Source of the DNA: Conexibacter sp.
Lineage (GTDB): Bacteria; Actinomycetota; Thermoleophilia; Solirubrobacterales; Solirubrobacteraceae
Reading direction: 5' to 3'
NCBI GenBank assembly: GCA_025964055.1
Contig: JAOPZP010000388.1
Span: 1 to 8,084, forward strand
Length of the DNA: 8,084 bases
In this document: positions 1 through 6,977 of the stretch, one piece after another
How positions within the stretch are numbered: the stretch's first letter is position 1
Layout: each line of letters starts with the position of its first letter
Translations under genes and position numbers: made by a program
The notes under the pieces: model-generated
Databases searched by the model: none
What the model was told of the DNA's origin: nothing
The model's input: the letters and a program-made list of their open reading frames with translations, nothing else

Positions 1-808
1 GCAGCGCGGCCGCGGCGACGCCCGTCCCCCACGGCGGCAGGACCGGTGCTAGCGGCTTGCCGAGCAGGTCGACGACCTCCGACAGCGCCAGCACGCCGTC
101 GGCGGCGCAATTGAAGATGCCGTCGAGGTCGTGGCGCACCGCGTGCTCCAGGCAGTTGGCCATGTCGTCCTCGTGGATGAACTGAACCCGCGGGTCGAAC
201 CCGAGGATCGCCGGCACGACCGGCATCGACAGGTAGGACTGCCACGACGTGCGCAGGTCGGGCCCCAGCGCGTTGGCGAAGCGCAGGACGCAGACCGACG
301 TGTCGCGGTTCTTGTGGCGGAAGTCGCGGACGCTGGCCTCGGCCTCGCAGATGTCGCGCTCGATCGCGGTGCGCGGCGGATGCGGGCGGCGCATCTCCTC
401 GGTGAAGAAGGCCGGGTCGTCCTGCTCGGCGCCGTAGTAGCGGGCGCTGGACTTGAAGATGAGCTTGCGCACCGGGGAGCCGTGGCCGACGAGCGCGCCC
501 GCGGCGGCCAGGACGTTCATCGTCCCGATGACGTTGTTCTCGTGGGCGCGGGCGCGCGTGGTGACGATCGAGTCGACCACCAGGCGCGTGTCGACGATCG
601 TGTCGATCTCGGCGGCGTCGACGATCCGGCGGATCAGCGAGTGCGCGTCGGAGACCTGCACGAACTCCGTGCGCTCCAGCGCCATCTTCGGCGGGGTGCG
701 GTCGATCCCGATGATCGTCTCGATGTCGGGATCCTGCTCCAGCGCCTGGGCCAGCCGGCCGCCCCAGTAGGTCGACAGCCCCGTGATGAGGATCCGCTTG
801 GAGGTCAT
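1..808 (-). CDS. NAD(P)-binding extended SDR / NAD-dependent epimerase-like protein (3' end outside window)
   Basis: Reading the minus strand from ATG at 808 gives 269 residues with no stop before the window edge, so the C-terminus is missing. The N-terminus RILITGLSTYWGGRLA (residues 5-20) is a Rossmann nucleotide-binding loop, followed by an acidic strand end (IIGID), ENNVIGTMNVLAAA, the strand KLIFKSSARYYG (115-126) and VLRFANALGPD, all in the order seen in extended SDRs of the GalE/RmlB type. The loop lacks the central glycine of TGxxGxxG. No YxxxK catalytic pair is present where it is expected, around residues 145-157, which contain RTAIERDICEAEA. From memory the sequence resembles mycobacterial Rv0501 (annotated galE2), which also departs from these motifs. 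The ATG overlaps the stop of the upstream acyltransferase (ATGA), implying translational coupling. Substrate unknown; a nucleotide-sugar or a lipid-linked ligand is possible. Confidence 0.9.
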   Translation of the reverse strand, partial: MTSKRILITGLSTYWGGRLAQALEQDPDIETIIGIDRTPPKMALERTEFVQVSDAHSLIRRIVDAAEIDTIVDTRLVVDSIVTTRARAHENNVIGTMNVLAAAGALVGHGSPVRKLIFKSSARYYGAEQDDPAFFTEEMRRPHPPRTAIERDICEAEASVRDFRHKNRDTSVCVLRFANALGPDLRTSWQSYLSMPVVPAILGFDPRVQFIHEDDMANCLEHAVRHDLDGIFNCAADGVLALSEVVDLLGKPLAPVLPPWGTGVAAAAL

Positions 809-1755
809 CCGAACCACACCGAGCGGCGCTTGCCGACCATGTCGATCAGCTCGTCCTGGATCGTCGCGCGGATGTCGTGGGCGATCGTCTGGACCAGGGC
901 CTGGTCCTCCCAGGGCCGCTCCTCCCCCAGGTCGTCGGTCGCGACCGGCGGCAGGAAGCGGATCTTGAACTTGGCGGGCAGGTAGCCCAGCGTGCCGAGG
1001 AGCCCGAGGTGCGGGAACGTCGGCGTGATCGGGAAGTAGATGAGCCCGGTGAGCTTCTGCAGCGCGGTGACGTGGGCGAAGATCGGCATCGCCTCCTCCG
1101 CGCCGACGACGGCGACCGGGACGATCGGCGCGCCGGCGCGCATCGCGGCCTCGACGAAGCCGCCGCGGCCGAAGCGCCGCAGGCGGTAGCGCTCCTTGTA
1201 GAGCTTCTCCGATCCCTTGCGGCCCTCGGGGAAGACGAGCACGAGCTGCTGCTCGTCGTAGAGCAGCCGGTGCACGTTGGCCGGGTGCGCCGGGACGCCG
1301 CCGATCTTGGGCAGCAGCATCGAGAGGCCCGGATAGCCCTTGAAGAAGTGCTCCATCGTGAGATGCAGCGGCCGCGGGTTGGGGTGCTCCTCCTTGATCG
1401 CCTTGGCGATCATCGGCGCGTCGGGCGGGAGCGCGCCGGCGTGGTTGGACACCAAGAGCGCCCCGCCGTGGGAGGGCACGTGCTCGATGCCCTCGACCTC
1501 GCAGCGGAACCACAAGTTGTAGTAGAAGTCGATGAGCGTCTTGTCGAAGAAGCCCTCGACGCGCTCCGAGCGGCCCCAGTCGGTGACCTGGCGCTCGGTC
1601 TCGATCGGCGCGAGATGCTCGCGCAGGTCGGGGCCGCGCTCGGCGAGCTCGTGGCCGGGCTCGTCGTCGCCGAGCGAGAGCCGGTCGTCGTCGTCGATGG
1701 GCGCGGCCTCGCCGCCGGCCTGGCGCAGCGTGCTGCGGGTCTTCTCGTCGGCCAT
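805..1755 (-). CDS. PlsC-like lysophospholipid/glycerophosphate acyltransferase family protein
   Basis: A 316-residue protein of the 1-acylglycerol-3-phosphate acyltransferase (LPLAT) superfamily, which transfers acyl groups to lipid or glycolipid acceptors at the cytoplasmic membrane. The motif blocks are in family order: LLVSNHAGALPPDAP (101-115, catalytic His105), KIGGVPAHPANVHRLL (150-165), LVLVFPEGRKGSEK (171-184, the EGxR block binding the acceptor phosphate) and GAPIVPVAVVGAEEA (208-222). The acidic residue follows the histidine at +7 (HX6D), not at +5 as in classic HX4D enzymes. Residues 1-60 are charged, acidic and probably disordered (DDDDRLSLGDDE). ATG 1755 is chosen because the family-like sequence begins after it and upstream codons read through the HAD gene as arginine/proline-rich shadow. 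It lies 29 bases after the HAD stop, and its own stop overlaps the SDR start. From memory the closest known relative is mycobacterial Rv0502, the neighbour of Rv0501. Acyl donor and acceptor are unknown. Confidence 0.9.
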   Translation of the reverse strand: MADEKTRSTLRQAGGEAAPIDDDDRLSLGDDEPGHELAERGPDLREHLAPIETERQVTDWGRSERVEGFFDKTLIDFYYNLWFRCEVEGIEHVPSHGGALLVSNHAGALPPDAPMIAKAIKEEHPNPRPLHLTMEHFFKGYPGLSMLLPKIGGVPAHPANVHRLLYDEQQLVLVFPEGRKGSEKLYKERYRLRRFGRGGFVEAAMRAGAPIVPVAVVGAEEAMPIFAHVTALQKLTGLIYFPITPTFPHLGLLGTLGYLPAKFKIRFLPPVATDDLGEERPWEDQALVQTIAHDIRATIQDELIDMVGKRRSVWFG

Positions 1756-1784
1756 CGGCCTGAGAGTGTCCCAGGCGGCCGGGT

Positions 1785-2357
1785 CTAAGCGACCCGGTGC
1801 TGCTCGCCGGACACGAGCGGGGCGAGCTTGCGGGCCAGCTCGGGCCAGTTCTCGGCGCAGACGACGTCCTCGATCTCGCAGAGGTCCTGGTTCCACGGAT
1901 GGACGATCGTCGCGACCTTCATGCCGCGCTCCAGCGCGGCCTGGAGGTTGACCGGGCTGTCGTCGATCAGCAGGTCGATGCCGATCTCGCGACATCGCGC
2001 GACCTTGTCGTAGGAGCAGTGGAGCTCGTCGAAGGACAGGCCGATCGCGCGCAGCCACTGCTCGGTCGCCGCGTGGGCGCGGACGTCGCGGTGGCTGCTG
2101 ACGTGGATGAAGTGGCCGGCGGCGGCCCAGGCGTTGACCGCCTCCACGGCGCCGTCGTACGGACGACCGGCGAGGATCGCCTCGTCGCAGTGCGTGTCCT
2201 CGATGCAGCACTTCAGCTGCTCGGGCCGCAGGCGGGTGATCCCCCAGTCGAACTGCTCCTCGTAGGGGAGCGCGATGCCGAAGCGTCGCTCAGCGGAGTC
2301 CGAGAGGCGATCCCAGTAGTGGTGCAGCGTGGAGTCGATGTCGATGGCGATGCGCAT
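1785..2357 (-). CDS. HAD-superfamily phosphatase, 5'(3')-deoxyribonucleotidase-like
   Basis: A 190-residue soluble HAD hydrolase. All four HAD motifs are visible: DIDST at 6-10 (nucleophile Asp6, acid/base Asp8), a serine after a hydrophobic strand in FIHVSSHR (83-90), Lys118 in SYDKVARCREIGID, and the metal-binding acidic pair LLIDDSP (129-135). A helical cap follows motif I (about residues 15-70). The short size, motif I DxDST and the IDDSP ending resemble the cytosolic 5'(3')-nucleotidase (NT5C/YorS) branch, but a phosphatase acting on another phosphate ester is equally possible. Seven cysteines in 190 residues is somewhat many, although none forms a recognisable metal site. It is the first gene of the three-gene minus-strand unit. 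The ATG at 2357 has a purine-rich GGGAGGGGG upstream and is directly followed by the motif I strand, which fixes the start. Placement before an acyltransferase could mean removal of a lipid or sugar phosphate, but that is inference. Confidence 0.88.
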   Translation of the reverse strand: MRIAIDIDSTLHHYWDRLSDSAERRFGIALPYEEQFDWGITRLRPEQLKCCIEDTHCDEAILAGRPYDGAVEAVNAWAAAGHFIHVSSHRDVRAHAATEQWLRAIGLSFDELHCSYDKVARCREIGIDLLIDDSPVNLQAALERGMKVATIVHPWNQDLCEIEDVVCAENWPELARKLAPLVSGEQHRVA

Positions 2358-2368
2358 TGGTGACCCGG

Positions 2369-2377
2369 CCCCCTCCC
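2369..2377 (-). promoter_or_regulatory. Ribosome binding site of the HAD gene
   Basis: On the minus strand GGGAGGGGG ends 11 bases before the ATG at 2357. It is the clearest Shine-Dalgarno-like purine run in the window, in contrast with the hydrolase, ilvD and thiD starts, which have none at a normal distance. The GGAGG core sits 14 bases from the ATG, slightly far. Confidence 0.5.
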
Positions 2378-2390
2378 GTGGGCGCTCTCA

Positions 2391-2397
2391 TATCGTA
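2391..2397. promoter_or_regulatory. Shared symmetrical -10 box between divergent genes
   Basis: TATCGTA reads TATCGT on the plus strand (2391-2396) and TACGAT on the minus strand (2397-2392); both fit TAnnnT. For the plus strand the predicted start of transcription falls at about 2403, at the hydrolase ATG (2404), so that mRNA would be leaderless or nearly so. For the minus strand it falls near 2385 and leaves a leader of about 28 bases that contains the GGGAGGGGG ribosome site. No convincing -35 box is seen in either direction. The whole gap between the two start codons is only 46 bases, so any promoters here must overlap. Confidence 0.45.
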
Positions 2398-2403
2398 GGG
2401 GGC

Positions 2404-3333
2404 ATGGCGACGACCACGACCTCCGACCGCCCGCTCACCCGTGCTGACGCATACGGGCCGACGGGGCGCAGTCGGTGGATGGACATCGACTGGCGCACCC
2501 ACCAGCGCTGGGTGACGGTCGGCGGCCGGCCGATGAACGTGATCGACTTGGGGCCCGAGGATCCCGAGGGGACGATCGTGTGGATCCACGGCCTGTCGGG
2601 GTCGTGGCAGAACTGGCTGGAGAACCTGCCGGAGTTCGCCGACACGCACCGCTGCATCGCCATGGACCTGCCGGGCTTCGGCGCGTCCCCGATGCCGGCC
2701 GAGAAGATCTCGATCGCCGGCTACGCGGCCGCGGTCAACGAGCTGCTGGACCGGCTGGGCGTGCAGCGCGCCGTCGTGGTGGGCAACTCGATGGGCGGCT
2801 TCGTCGGCGCCGAGGTCGCGATCACCTTCGGCACGTGGGTCGACAAGCTCGTGCTCGTCTCGGCCGCGGGGCTGTCGATCGAGCACCAGCGCAACGAGAG
2901 CGTGCTGCGCCTGCTGCGGCTGACCAAGGACGTGCTGGCGATGGGCACCGGCTGGCTGGCGTCGAAGTCCGACGTGCTGGCCTCGCGCCGCCGCTCGCGC
3001 TCGGCGATGTTCTCGATCGTCGCCAGCCATCCCGACCGGCTGCCGGGCCCGCTGGTCTCCGAGCAGCTGCGCGGCTCGGGCAAGCCGGGCTTCGTCGATG
3101 CGCTCGACGCGCTGAGCGACTACCCGATCCGCGACCGCCTCGGCGAGATCGCCGCCCCGACGCTCGTGGTCTGGGGCGACGACGATCCGCTGGTTCCCGT
3201 GCGCGACGCCTGGGAGTTCGGCGAGCTGATCCCGGACGCGCGCGTCGTCGTCTACGAGGACACCGGCCACGTGGCGATGCTCGAGCGCCCCGAGGCGTTC
3301 AACGCGCTGGTCCGGGAGTTCTTGAGGTCCTAG
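2404..3333 (+). CDS. Alpha/beta-fold hydrolase (MhpC/BphD-like)
   Basis: A 309-residue alpha/beta hydrolase, cytoplasmic, with no signal peptide. The catalytic features are complete and in order: oxyanion-hole strand [14 protein letters not shown] (58-71, HG at 62-63), DLPGFGAS (88-95), nucleophile elbow VVGNSMGG (125-132, Ser129), acid in [11 protein letters not shown] (255-265, Asp261) and the histidine loop [15 protein letters not shown] (285-299, His289). A lid of about residues 155-235 contains an arginine-rich segment (SRRRSRS). The profile is that of general C-C bond hydrolases, esterases and epoxide or haloalkane hydrolases; the substrate cannot be read from sequence. An in-frame start exists at 2329, but it would read into the divergent HAD gene, so ATG 2404 is preferred. 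The purines TAGGGGGC lie too close to the ATG to be a normal ribosome site, and a TAnnnT box 7 bases upstream suggests a leaderless mRNA. It is transcribed alone and its TAG stop interlocks with that of ilvD. Confidence 0.92.
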   Translation: MATTTTSDRPLTRADAYGPTGRSRWMDIDWRTHQRWVTVGGRPMNVIDLGPEDPEGTIVWIHGLSGSWQNWLENLPEFADTHRCIAMDLPGFGASPMPAEKISIAGYAAAVNELLDRLGVQRAVVVGNSMGGFVGAEVAITFGTWVDKLVLVSAAGLSIEHQRNESVLRLLRLTKDVLAMGTGWLASKSDVLASRRRSRSAMFSIVASHPDRLPGPLVSEQLRGSGKPGFVDALDALSDYPIRDRLGEIAAPTLVVWGDDDPLVPVRDAWEFGELIPDARVVVYEDTGHVAMLERPEAFNALVREFLRS

Positions 3334-5021
3334 CCCGCGGTGGTGACCGCGCCTTCGCTGGCGCTGGAGACCAGCAGCGCGTACTTGCGCAGCACGCCGG
3401 TGGCGTCGGGGCTGACGGGCGAGTGGTAGGCCTCGACGCGGCGGGCGATCTCGTCGTCGGCGAGGTCGACGTCGATGCGCTTCGCGTCCACGTCGATCGT
3501 GATGGTGTCGCCCTCGGCGACCGCCGCGATCGGGCCGCCCCGCGCCGCCTCGGGGGAGACATGGCCGCCCATGAACCCGTGCGTGGCGCCGGAGAAGCGA
3601 CCGTCGGTCAGCAGCGCGACGTACTCGCCCAGGCCCGCGCCGTTGAGCGCCCCGGTCACCGCCAGCATCTCGCGCATGCCGGGGCCGCCGACGGGGCCCT
3701 CGTTGCGGATGATGAGCACGTCGCCGCGCTCGATGCCGCCGGCGAGCACGACCTCCATCGCGGCCTCCTCGCCCTCGAAGACGCGCGCGGGGCCCTGGTG
3801 GTAGCGGCGCTCGTGGCCGGCGAGCTTGACGACGCAGCCCTCGGGGGCGAGGTTGCCGCGCAGGATCGCGAGGCCGCCGTTGGGCTTGATGGGGTCGTCG
3901 ATCGCGCGCACCACGTCCTGGCCGGCGGCCTCGGCGGCGGTCGCGCCGACCTCGCCGATCGTCTGGCCGGTGACGGTGATCGCCGACTCGTGCAGGACGC
4001 CGAGCTCCTTGAGGCGCTGGATGACCAGCGGGACCCCGCCGGCGGCGTAGAGGTCGACGGCGTTGTAGCGGCCGCCGGGCTTGAGGTCGCAGAGCAGCGG
4101 CGTCGCGTCGCTGATGCGGTCGAAGTCGTCGATGGAGAGCTCGACGCCGGCCTCCTTGGCCACGGCGAGGAGGTGCAGCACGCCGTTGGTCGAGCCGCCG
4201 CTGGTGGCGATCGCGGCGATCGCGTTCTCCAGCGCGTCCTTGGTGATGATCTGGCGCGCGGTGACGCCGCGCTTGAGCAGGTCGACCATCAGCTCGCCGG
4301 CCTCGAAGGCGACCTCGTGCTTGGCCTTGTGCTCGGCCGGCACCATCGCCGAGCCGGCGGGGCTGATGCCGAGGACCTCGAACGCCATGGCCATGGTGTT
4401 GGCCGTGAACTGGCCGCCGCAGGCGCCGGCGCCCGGGCTGGCCTCGCCCTCCAGGGCGTGCAGCTGCTCGTCGGTGATCTTGCCGGCCGAATGCGCGCCG
4501 ACGGCCTCGAAGACGTCCATGATCGTGACGTCGCGGCCGTCGAAGTGGCCGGGGCGGATCGAGCCGCCGTAGACCATCAGGCTCGGCAGGTCGAGGCGCG
4601 CGAGGGCCATGACCGTGCCGGGCAGCGTCTTGTCGCAGCCGCTGAGCGCGATGACGCCGTCGAAGAGGTGCCCGCGGGCGACGAGCTCGATCGAGTCGGC
4701 GATGACCTCGCGCGACACCAGCGAGGTCTTCATGCCCGAGGTGCCCATCGTGATGCCGTCGGAGATCGCGATCGTGTTGAGCTCCATCGGCGTGCCGCCG
4801 GCGGCGCGGATGCCGTCCTTGACGTGCTTGGCCAGCGCGCGCAGGTGGAAGTTGCACGGCATCGTCTCGATCCACGTGTTGGCGACGCCGATGATCGGCT
4901 TGGCGAGGTCGTCGTCCCCGTAGCCGATGCCCTTGAGGTAGGCACGCGCGGCCGCGCGCTGGGGCCCGTCGGTGAGGGCGCGGCTCTTGTGCTTGACGTC
5001 GAACTCGGTCGTGGCGCTCAT
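3330..5021 (-). CDS. ilvD: Dihydroxy-acid dehydratase
   Basis: A 563-residue enzyme of normal family length (about 555-620). It dehydrates 2,3-dihydroxy-isovalerate and 2,3-dihydroxy-3-methylvalerate to the 2-keto acids in valine, isoleucine, leucine and pantothenate synthesis; cytosolic. Hallmarks: the three cluster cysteines Cys56 (ETMPCNFHL), Cys129 ([10 protein letters not shown]) and Cys201 ([14 protein letters not shown]), Lys131 at the position carbamylated in characterised family members, ISDGITMG (86-93), and the active-site loop [23 protein letters not shown] (470-492, Ser477). The short 'PCN / GCDK / CGG' form fits the actinobacterial and plant [2Fe-2S] type. ATG 5021 is preferred to GTG 5033, because family homology begins just after it and a TAnnnT box at 5037-5032 would place transcription start below the GTG. 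It is monocistronic by appearance: no ilvB, ilvC or leuA gene is adjacent. It converges tail to tail with the hydrolase, sharing CTAG. Confidence 0.97.
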   Translation of the reverse strand: MSATTEFDVKHKSRALTDGPQRAAARAYLKGIGYGDDDLAKPIIGVANTWIETMPCNFHLRALAKHVKDGIRAAGGTPMELNTIAISDGITMGTSGMKTSLVSREVIADSIELVARGHLFDGVIALSGCDKTLPGTVMALARLDLPSLMVYGGSIRPGHFDGRDVTIMDVFEAVGAHSAGKITDEQLHALEGEASPGAGACGGQFTANTMAMAFEVLGISPAGSAMVPAEHKAKHEVAFEAGELMVDLLKRGVTARQIITKDALENAIAAIATSGGSTNGVLHLLAVAKEAGVELSIDDFDRISDATPLLCDLKPGGRYNAVDLYAAGGVPLVIQRLKELGVLHESAITVTGQTIGEVGATAAEAAGQDVVRAIDDPIKPNGGLAILRGNLAPEGCVVKLAGHERRYHQGPARVFEGEEAAMEVVLAGGIERGDVLIIRNEGPVGGPGMREMLAVTGALNGAGLGEYVALLTDGRFSGATHGFMGGHVSPEAARGGPIAAVAEGDTITIDVDAKRIDVDLADDEIARRVEAYHSPVSPDATGVLRKYALLVSSASEGAVTTAG

Positions 5022-5031
5022 CTGGACGCGC

Positions 5032-5037
5032 ACGATA
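5032..5037 (-). promoter_or_regulatory. Candidate -10 box of ilvD
   Basis: The minus strand reads TATCGT, the same hexamer as before the hydrolase, ending 10 bases before the ilvD ATG (5021). Transcription would begin near 5025, giving a leader of only a few bases. There is no Shine-Dalgarno sequence before the ATG, in line with a leaderless or nearly leaderless mRNA. No good -35 hexamer was seen. Confidence 0.4.
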
Positions 5038-5040
5038 TCG

Positions 5041-5053
5041 GCGGCTTGGCCGC
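5041..5053. repeat. Short palindrome in the ilvD promoter spacer
   Basis: GCGGC-TTG-GCCGC is a perfect 5-base inverted repeat around a 3-base centre. It lies three bases upstream of the candidate ilvD -10 box, in the -10/-35 spacer. It could be an operator half-site pair or only a chance GC-rich palindrome; arms this short are common in such DNA. Confidence 0.3.
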
Positions 5054-5107
5054 AGCGAGTTATCGCCGAGGGGCCGAGAACGTCGCGGTGGTCGGTCTCC
5101 GCGCGCG

Positions 5108-5124
5108 CCGACGGGCTTCGCCGG
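5108..5124 (-). terminator. Weak hairpin after the membrane-protein gene
   Basis: On the minus strand CCGGCG-AAGCC-CGTCGG can fold into a 6-pair stem with one G-U pair, starting 6 bases after the TAG stop at 5130. No T run follows, so it is not a standard intrinsic terminator. It lies between two same-strand genes and may simply reduce read-through into ilvD. Confidence 0.22.
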
Positions 5125-5129
5125 GGCCC

Positions 5130-5750
5130 CTACTGCGTGGTGGTGCGCTGCTCGCGGGCGATGCGGCGCAGGCGCGCCTGCTCCCACTGGGTCAGGCGCC
5201 AGAGGTCGCGGCGGACCTGCTTGGGGTCGATCTGGCGGCCGGGCAGGTGCATGTTGGCCTGGCCGACGAGGTGGCGCTCGTCGCCGGTCAAGGCCATCCA
5301 CTTGGCCAGCGCGTCGTCGGAGTCGGGCAGGCGCGCCGAGCCGTAGGGGCGCGTCTCGTCCGGGAAGGTGACGCAGTACTCGGCGAGCAGCTCGCGCGTC
5401 TGGGGCAGGAAGGCGACGATCGGGCGATGCGGGTAGACGATGTAGGCGTAGGGCGCGCCCGCGCGGGTGGCCTGCGTGCCGCCCTGCTCGGGCCCGGACG
5501 CCAGGCCGCCCCACACGCGGATGAACCCGAGGTCGCGGTACATCTCCCACTCCTCGTCGTTGACGCAGGAGCGCAGGAGCTGGCGGGCGCGCTGCTCGGC
5601 GCGGCGCTCGCGGCCCGGGTCGTAGACGTCGACCGGCACCCGGGCGCGGCGCGCCTTGAAGCGCTCGAACGACTCGACGATCCGCGGCGCCGCGACCTCC
5701 CACAGCAGCGCCACGATGACGATGAGGGTGGCGGAGAGGGCGAGGACCAT
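5130..5750 (-). CDS. Membrane-anchored protein of unknown family
   Basis: I do not recognise this 206-residue protein. It begins with a single hydrophobic helix (residues 2-21, VLALSATLIVIVALLWEVAA) with no charge before it. A strongly basic stretch follows (R23 to R37, including FERFKARRARVPV). By the positive-inside rule this predicts a C-terminal domain in the cytoplasm, held by an N-terminal anchor rather than secreted. The domain begins with a charged helix (43-70), then GFIRVWGG (75-82), a glycine-rich loop, a strand pair AYIVYPHRPIVAFLPQTRELLAEYCVTFP (102-130), a helix DDALAKWMALTGDERHLVGQANMHLP (145-170), and a basic helical tail. Two cysteines (62 and 126) are present. ATG 5750 has AGGA 10 bases upstream. 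It follows the 84-residue gene by 18 bases and is almost certainly co-transcribed with it. Composition and codon use match the neighbours, so recent transfer is not suggested. Confidence 0.8.
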   Translation of the reverse strand: MVLALSATLIVIVALLWEVAAPRIVESFERFKARRARVPVDVYDPGRERRAEQRARQLLRSCVNDEEWEMYRDLGFIRVWGGLASGPEQGGTQATRAGAPYAYIVYPHRPIVAFLPQTRELLAEYCVTFPDETRPYGSARLPDSDDALAKWMALTGDERHLVGQANMHLPGRQIDPKQVRRDLWRLTQWEQARLRRIAREQRTTTQ

Positions 5751-5768
5751 CGACGGACCGTCCTGGCG

Positions 5769-6023
5769 CTAGCAGCCGCCGGCGGCGCGCGGGAAGAAGA
5801 TCACGCGATCGGCGTCGCGCGGGACGTCCTCGAAGGCCTTGACCATCCGCGCCTCGCGGCGACCGCCCACGGCGGTGGTCGGGACGGCGGCCCACATGCC
5901 CTCGTCGAGCTGGCGGCGGAACTCGTCGACGAGGCGCTGCTCGTCGCCGGCCACGTCGACGTCGCCTTCCGCGAGGAGGATCTCACCGTGCCCGGGCTTC
6001 ATCCGCAGGAACCGCACCTGCAC
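5769..6023 (-). CDS. Small protein with MoaD/ubiquitin-like C-terminal tail (...FFPRAAGG-C)
   Basis: An 84-residue hypothetical protein. Pattern: strand MQVRFLRMKP, tight turn GHG, strand EILLAEGDVD, helix EQRLVDEFRRQLDEGM (28-43), strand WAAVPT, a GGRREARMVKAF segment, and a final strand DRVIFFPRAAGG (72-83) followed by a single Cys84. The beta-beta-alpha-beta-beta order and the end resemble beta-grasp carriers: MoaD proteins commonly end in FFPPVxGG, and ubiquitin ends in a hydrophobic strand plus Gly-Gly. The extra cysteine after Gly-Gly is unusual. The fold assignment is my inference from pattern; I could not identify a named family. The start is uncertain: GTG 6023, GTG 6017 or ATG 6002 (77 residues). 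A CATAAT box at 6030-6025 would place transcription start near 6018 and so favour GTG 6017 or ATG 6002. Probably one operon with the membrane protein 18 bases downstream. Confidence 0.78.
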   Translation of the reverse strand: MQVRFLRMKPGHGEILLAEGDVDVAGDEQRLVDEFRRQLDEGMWAAVPTTAVGGRREARMVKAFEDVPRDADRVIFFPRAAGGC

Positions 6024-6024
6024 G

Positions 6025-6030
6025 ATTATG
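6025..6030 (-). promoter_or_regulatory. Candidate -10 box of the small-protein operon
   Basis: The minus strand reads CATAAT, five of six matches to TATAAT and the most AT-rich hexamer in this region. The predicted transcription start is near 6018, between two possible GTG starts, suggesting another leaderless or nearly leaderless message. A -35 box is not evident. Confidence 0.4.
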
Positions 6031-6035
6031 GCAAA

Positions 6036-6070
6036 GGGGTGAAGCCCCGTTGCCGGGTGGCGCGCCCGGC
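6036..6070 (-). terminator. Two adjacent hairpins after thiD
   Basis: Going down the minus strand after the thiD stop, CCGGGC-type arms 6070-6065 and 6057-6052 form a perfect 6-pair GC stem with a 7-base loop. A second stem GGGG-CTTCA-CCCC (6048-6036) follows and is trailed by TTT. The T tract is short, but the tandem placement between thiD and the next operon, about 37-70 bases beyond the stop, fits a terminator region in a high-GC genome. Confidence 0.4.
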
Positions 6071-6106
6071 TTGCCGGAGCGGCAGCGACGGCCCCTCGGA
6101 GGCGCC

Positions 6107-6967
<861 letters not shown>

Positions 6968-6977
6968 GGGGCTGCGG

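Noticed and set aside
131..985. Plus-strand open frames over the SDR and acyltransferase genes
   Set aside because: They mirror the real minus-strand codons and show no motif; the minus strand has full SDR and LPLAT signatures.
1756..2211. N-terminal extension of the acyltransferase by 152 codons
   Set aside because: It would lie entirely within the HAD gene in another frame and is arginine-rich shadow sequence; ATG 1755 begins plausible protein sequence.
2329..2403. Upstream start of the hydrolase at 2329
   Set aside because: It overlaps the start of the divergent HAD gene and adds residues without homology; a promoter-like box lies between it and ATG 2404.
5022..5129. Possible leader peptide, attenuator or T-box before ilvD
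   Set aside because: There is no short frame rich in Ile, Val or Leu codons and no T-box sequence; the candidate promoter leaves almost no leader.
2290..5895. A minus-strand open frame of about 1,200 codons
   Set aside because: It is out of frame with ilvD, which has unmistakable family motifs; its own sequence is low-complexity Arg/Pro/Gly.
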